Source of the DNA: JBBDMU01 sp040878115
GTDB lineage: Bacteria; Bacteroidota; Rhodothermia; Balneolales; Natronogracilivirgulaceae
DNA: 25,775 nucleotides
Reading direction: 5' to 3'
NCBI GenBank assembly: GCA_040878115.1
Contig: JBBDMV010000068.1
Coordinates: forward strand, 1-25,775
The translations under genes were made by a program, and so were the position numbers. Below the pieces are notes generated by a model, which worked only from the letters and a program-made list of their open reading frames with translations, searched no databases and was not told the DNA's origin. Positions 25,757 through 25,775 of this stretch are shown piece after piece; the first letter of the stretch is position 1; each line of letters begins with the position of its first letter.

Positions 25757-25775
25757 CAACGTCATCCCGACCGCA
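25757..25775. repeat. Possible start of a dispersed intergenic repeat, cut by the window edge
   Basis: The last bases read aacgtcatcccgaccgca. This resembles the opening of a palindromic repeat (gtcatcccgacc...) that I recall as common between genes in Bacteroidota genomes. Only the first bases are visible, so the call rests on recollection. Confidence 0.25.

Overview
The window looks like chromosomal DNA from a Gram-negative bacterium of the Bacteroidota/Balneolota/Rhodothermota type; a Balneolaceae-like host is my best guess, not a proven one. Supporting signs are a heavy-metal RND pump fused to its outer-membrane channel, tripartite pumps that need an outer membrane, weak or absent Shine-Dalgarno sequences before most starts, dimeric glycyl-tRNA synthetase, and palindromic intergenic repeats of a style I associate with these phyla. 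No phage, plasmid, CRISPR, rRNA or tRNA gene was seen.

Left third (1-12894) is a heavy-metal efflux island made of two facing operons. On the + strand: a CzcA-like RND pump, cut by the window edge and fused to a TolC/CzcC-like outer-membrane factor; a His-rich CzcB-like adaptor; and a short CDF-type transporter. On the - strand, read from right to left: a possible 27-residue membrane peptide, a small Cys/His/Met-rich exported protein, an enlarged CusA-like Cu(I)/Ag(I) pump, a TolC-family channel whose 5' end carries a ~227 bp palindromic repeat read through in frame, and a CusB-like adaptor with an N-terminal heavy-metal-binding domain. The two operons collide tail to tail with a 9 bp overlap of their last codons. 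No metal regulator lies in the window.

The gap 12895-13307 is AT-rich and holds two same-strand DnaA-box-like sites exactly 11 bp apart, a third opposed site, and a likely terminator for the gene to its right. It may be an operator/promoter region, or less likely an origin-like region.

Middle (13308-19949, all - strand): beta-carbonic anhydrase, glycyl-tRNA synthetase, and a tight argB-argD-argC-argJ operon that carries glutamate to ornithine through N-acetylated intermediates. ArgJ recycles the acetyl group. Next comes a DDAH/amidinotransferase-fold hydrolase (20265-21179), divergent from a + strand DUF58 protein.

Right end (22458-25161, - strand) is a compact cluster in the order dnaN, SAM hydroxide adenosyltransferase (DUF62), SDR oxidoreductase. 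The dnaN and DUF62 frames overlap by 8 bp. The last 614 bp carry no convincing gene apart from a possible 51-codon ORF, and end in what may be the start of another dispersed repeat.
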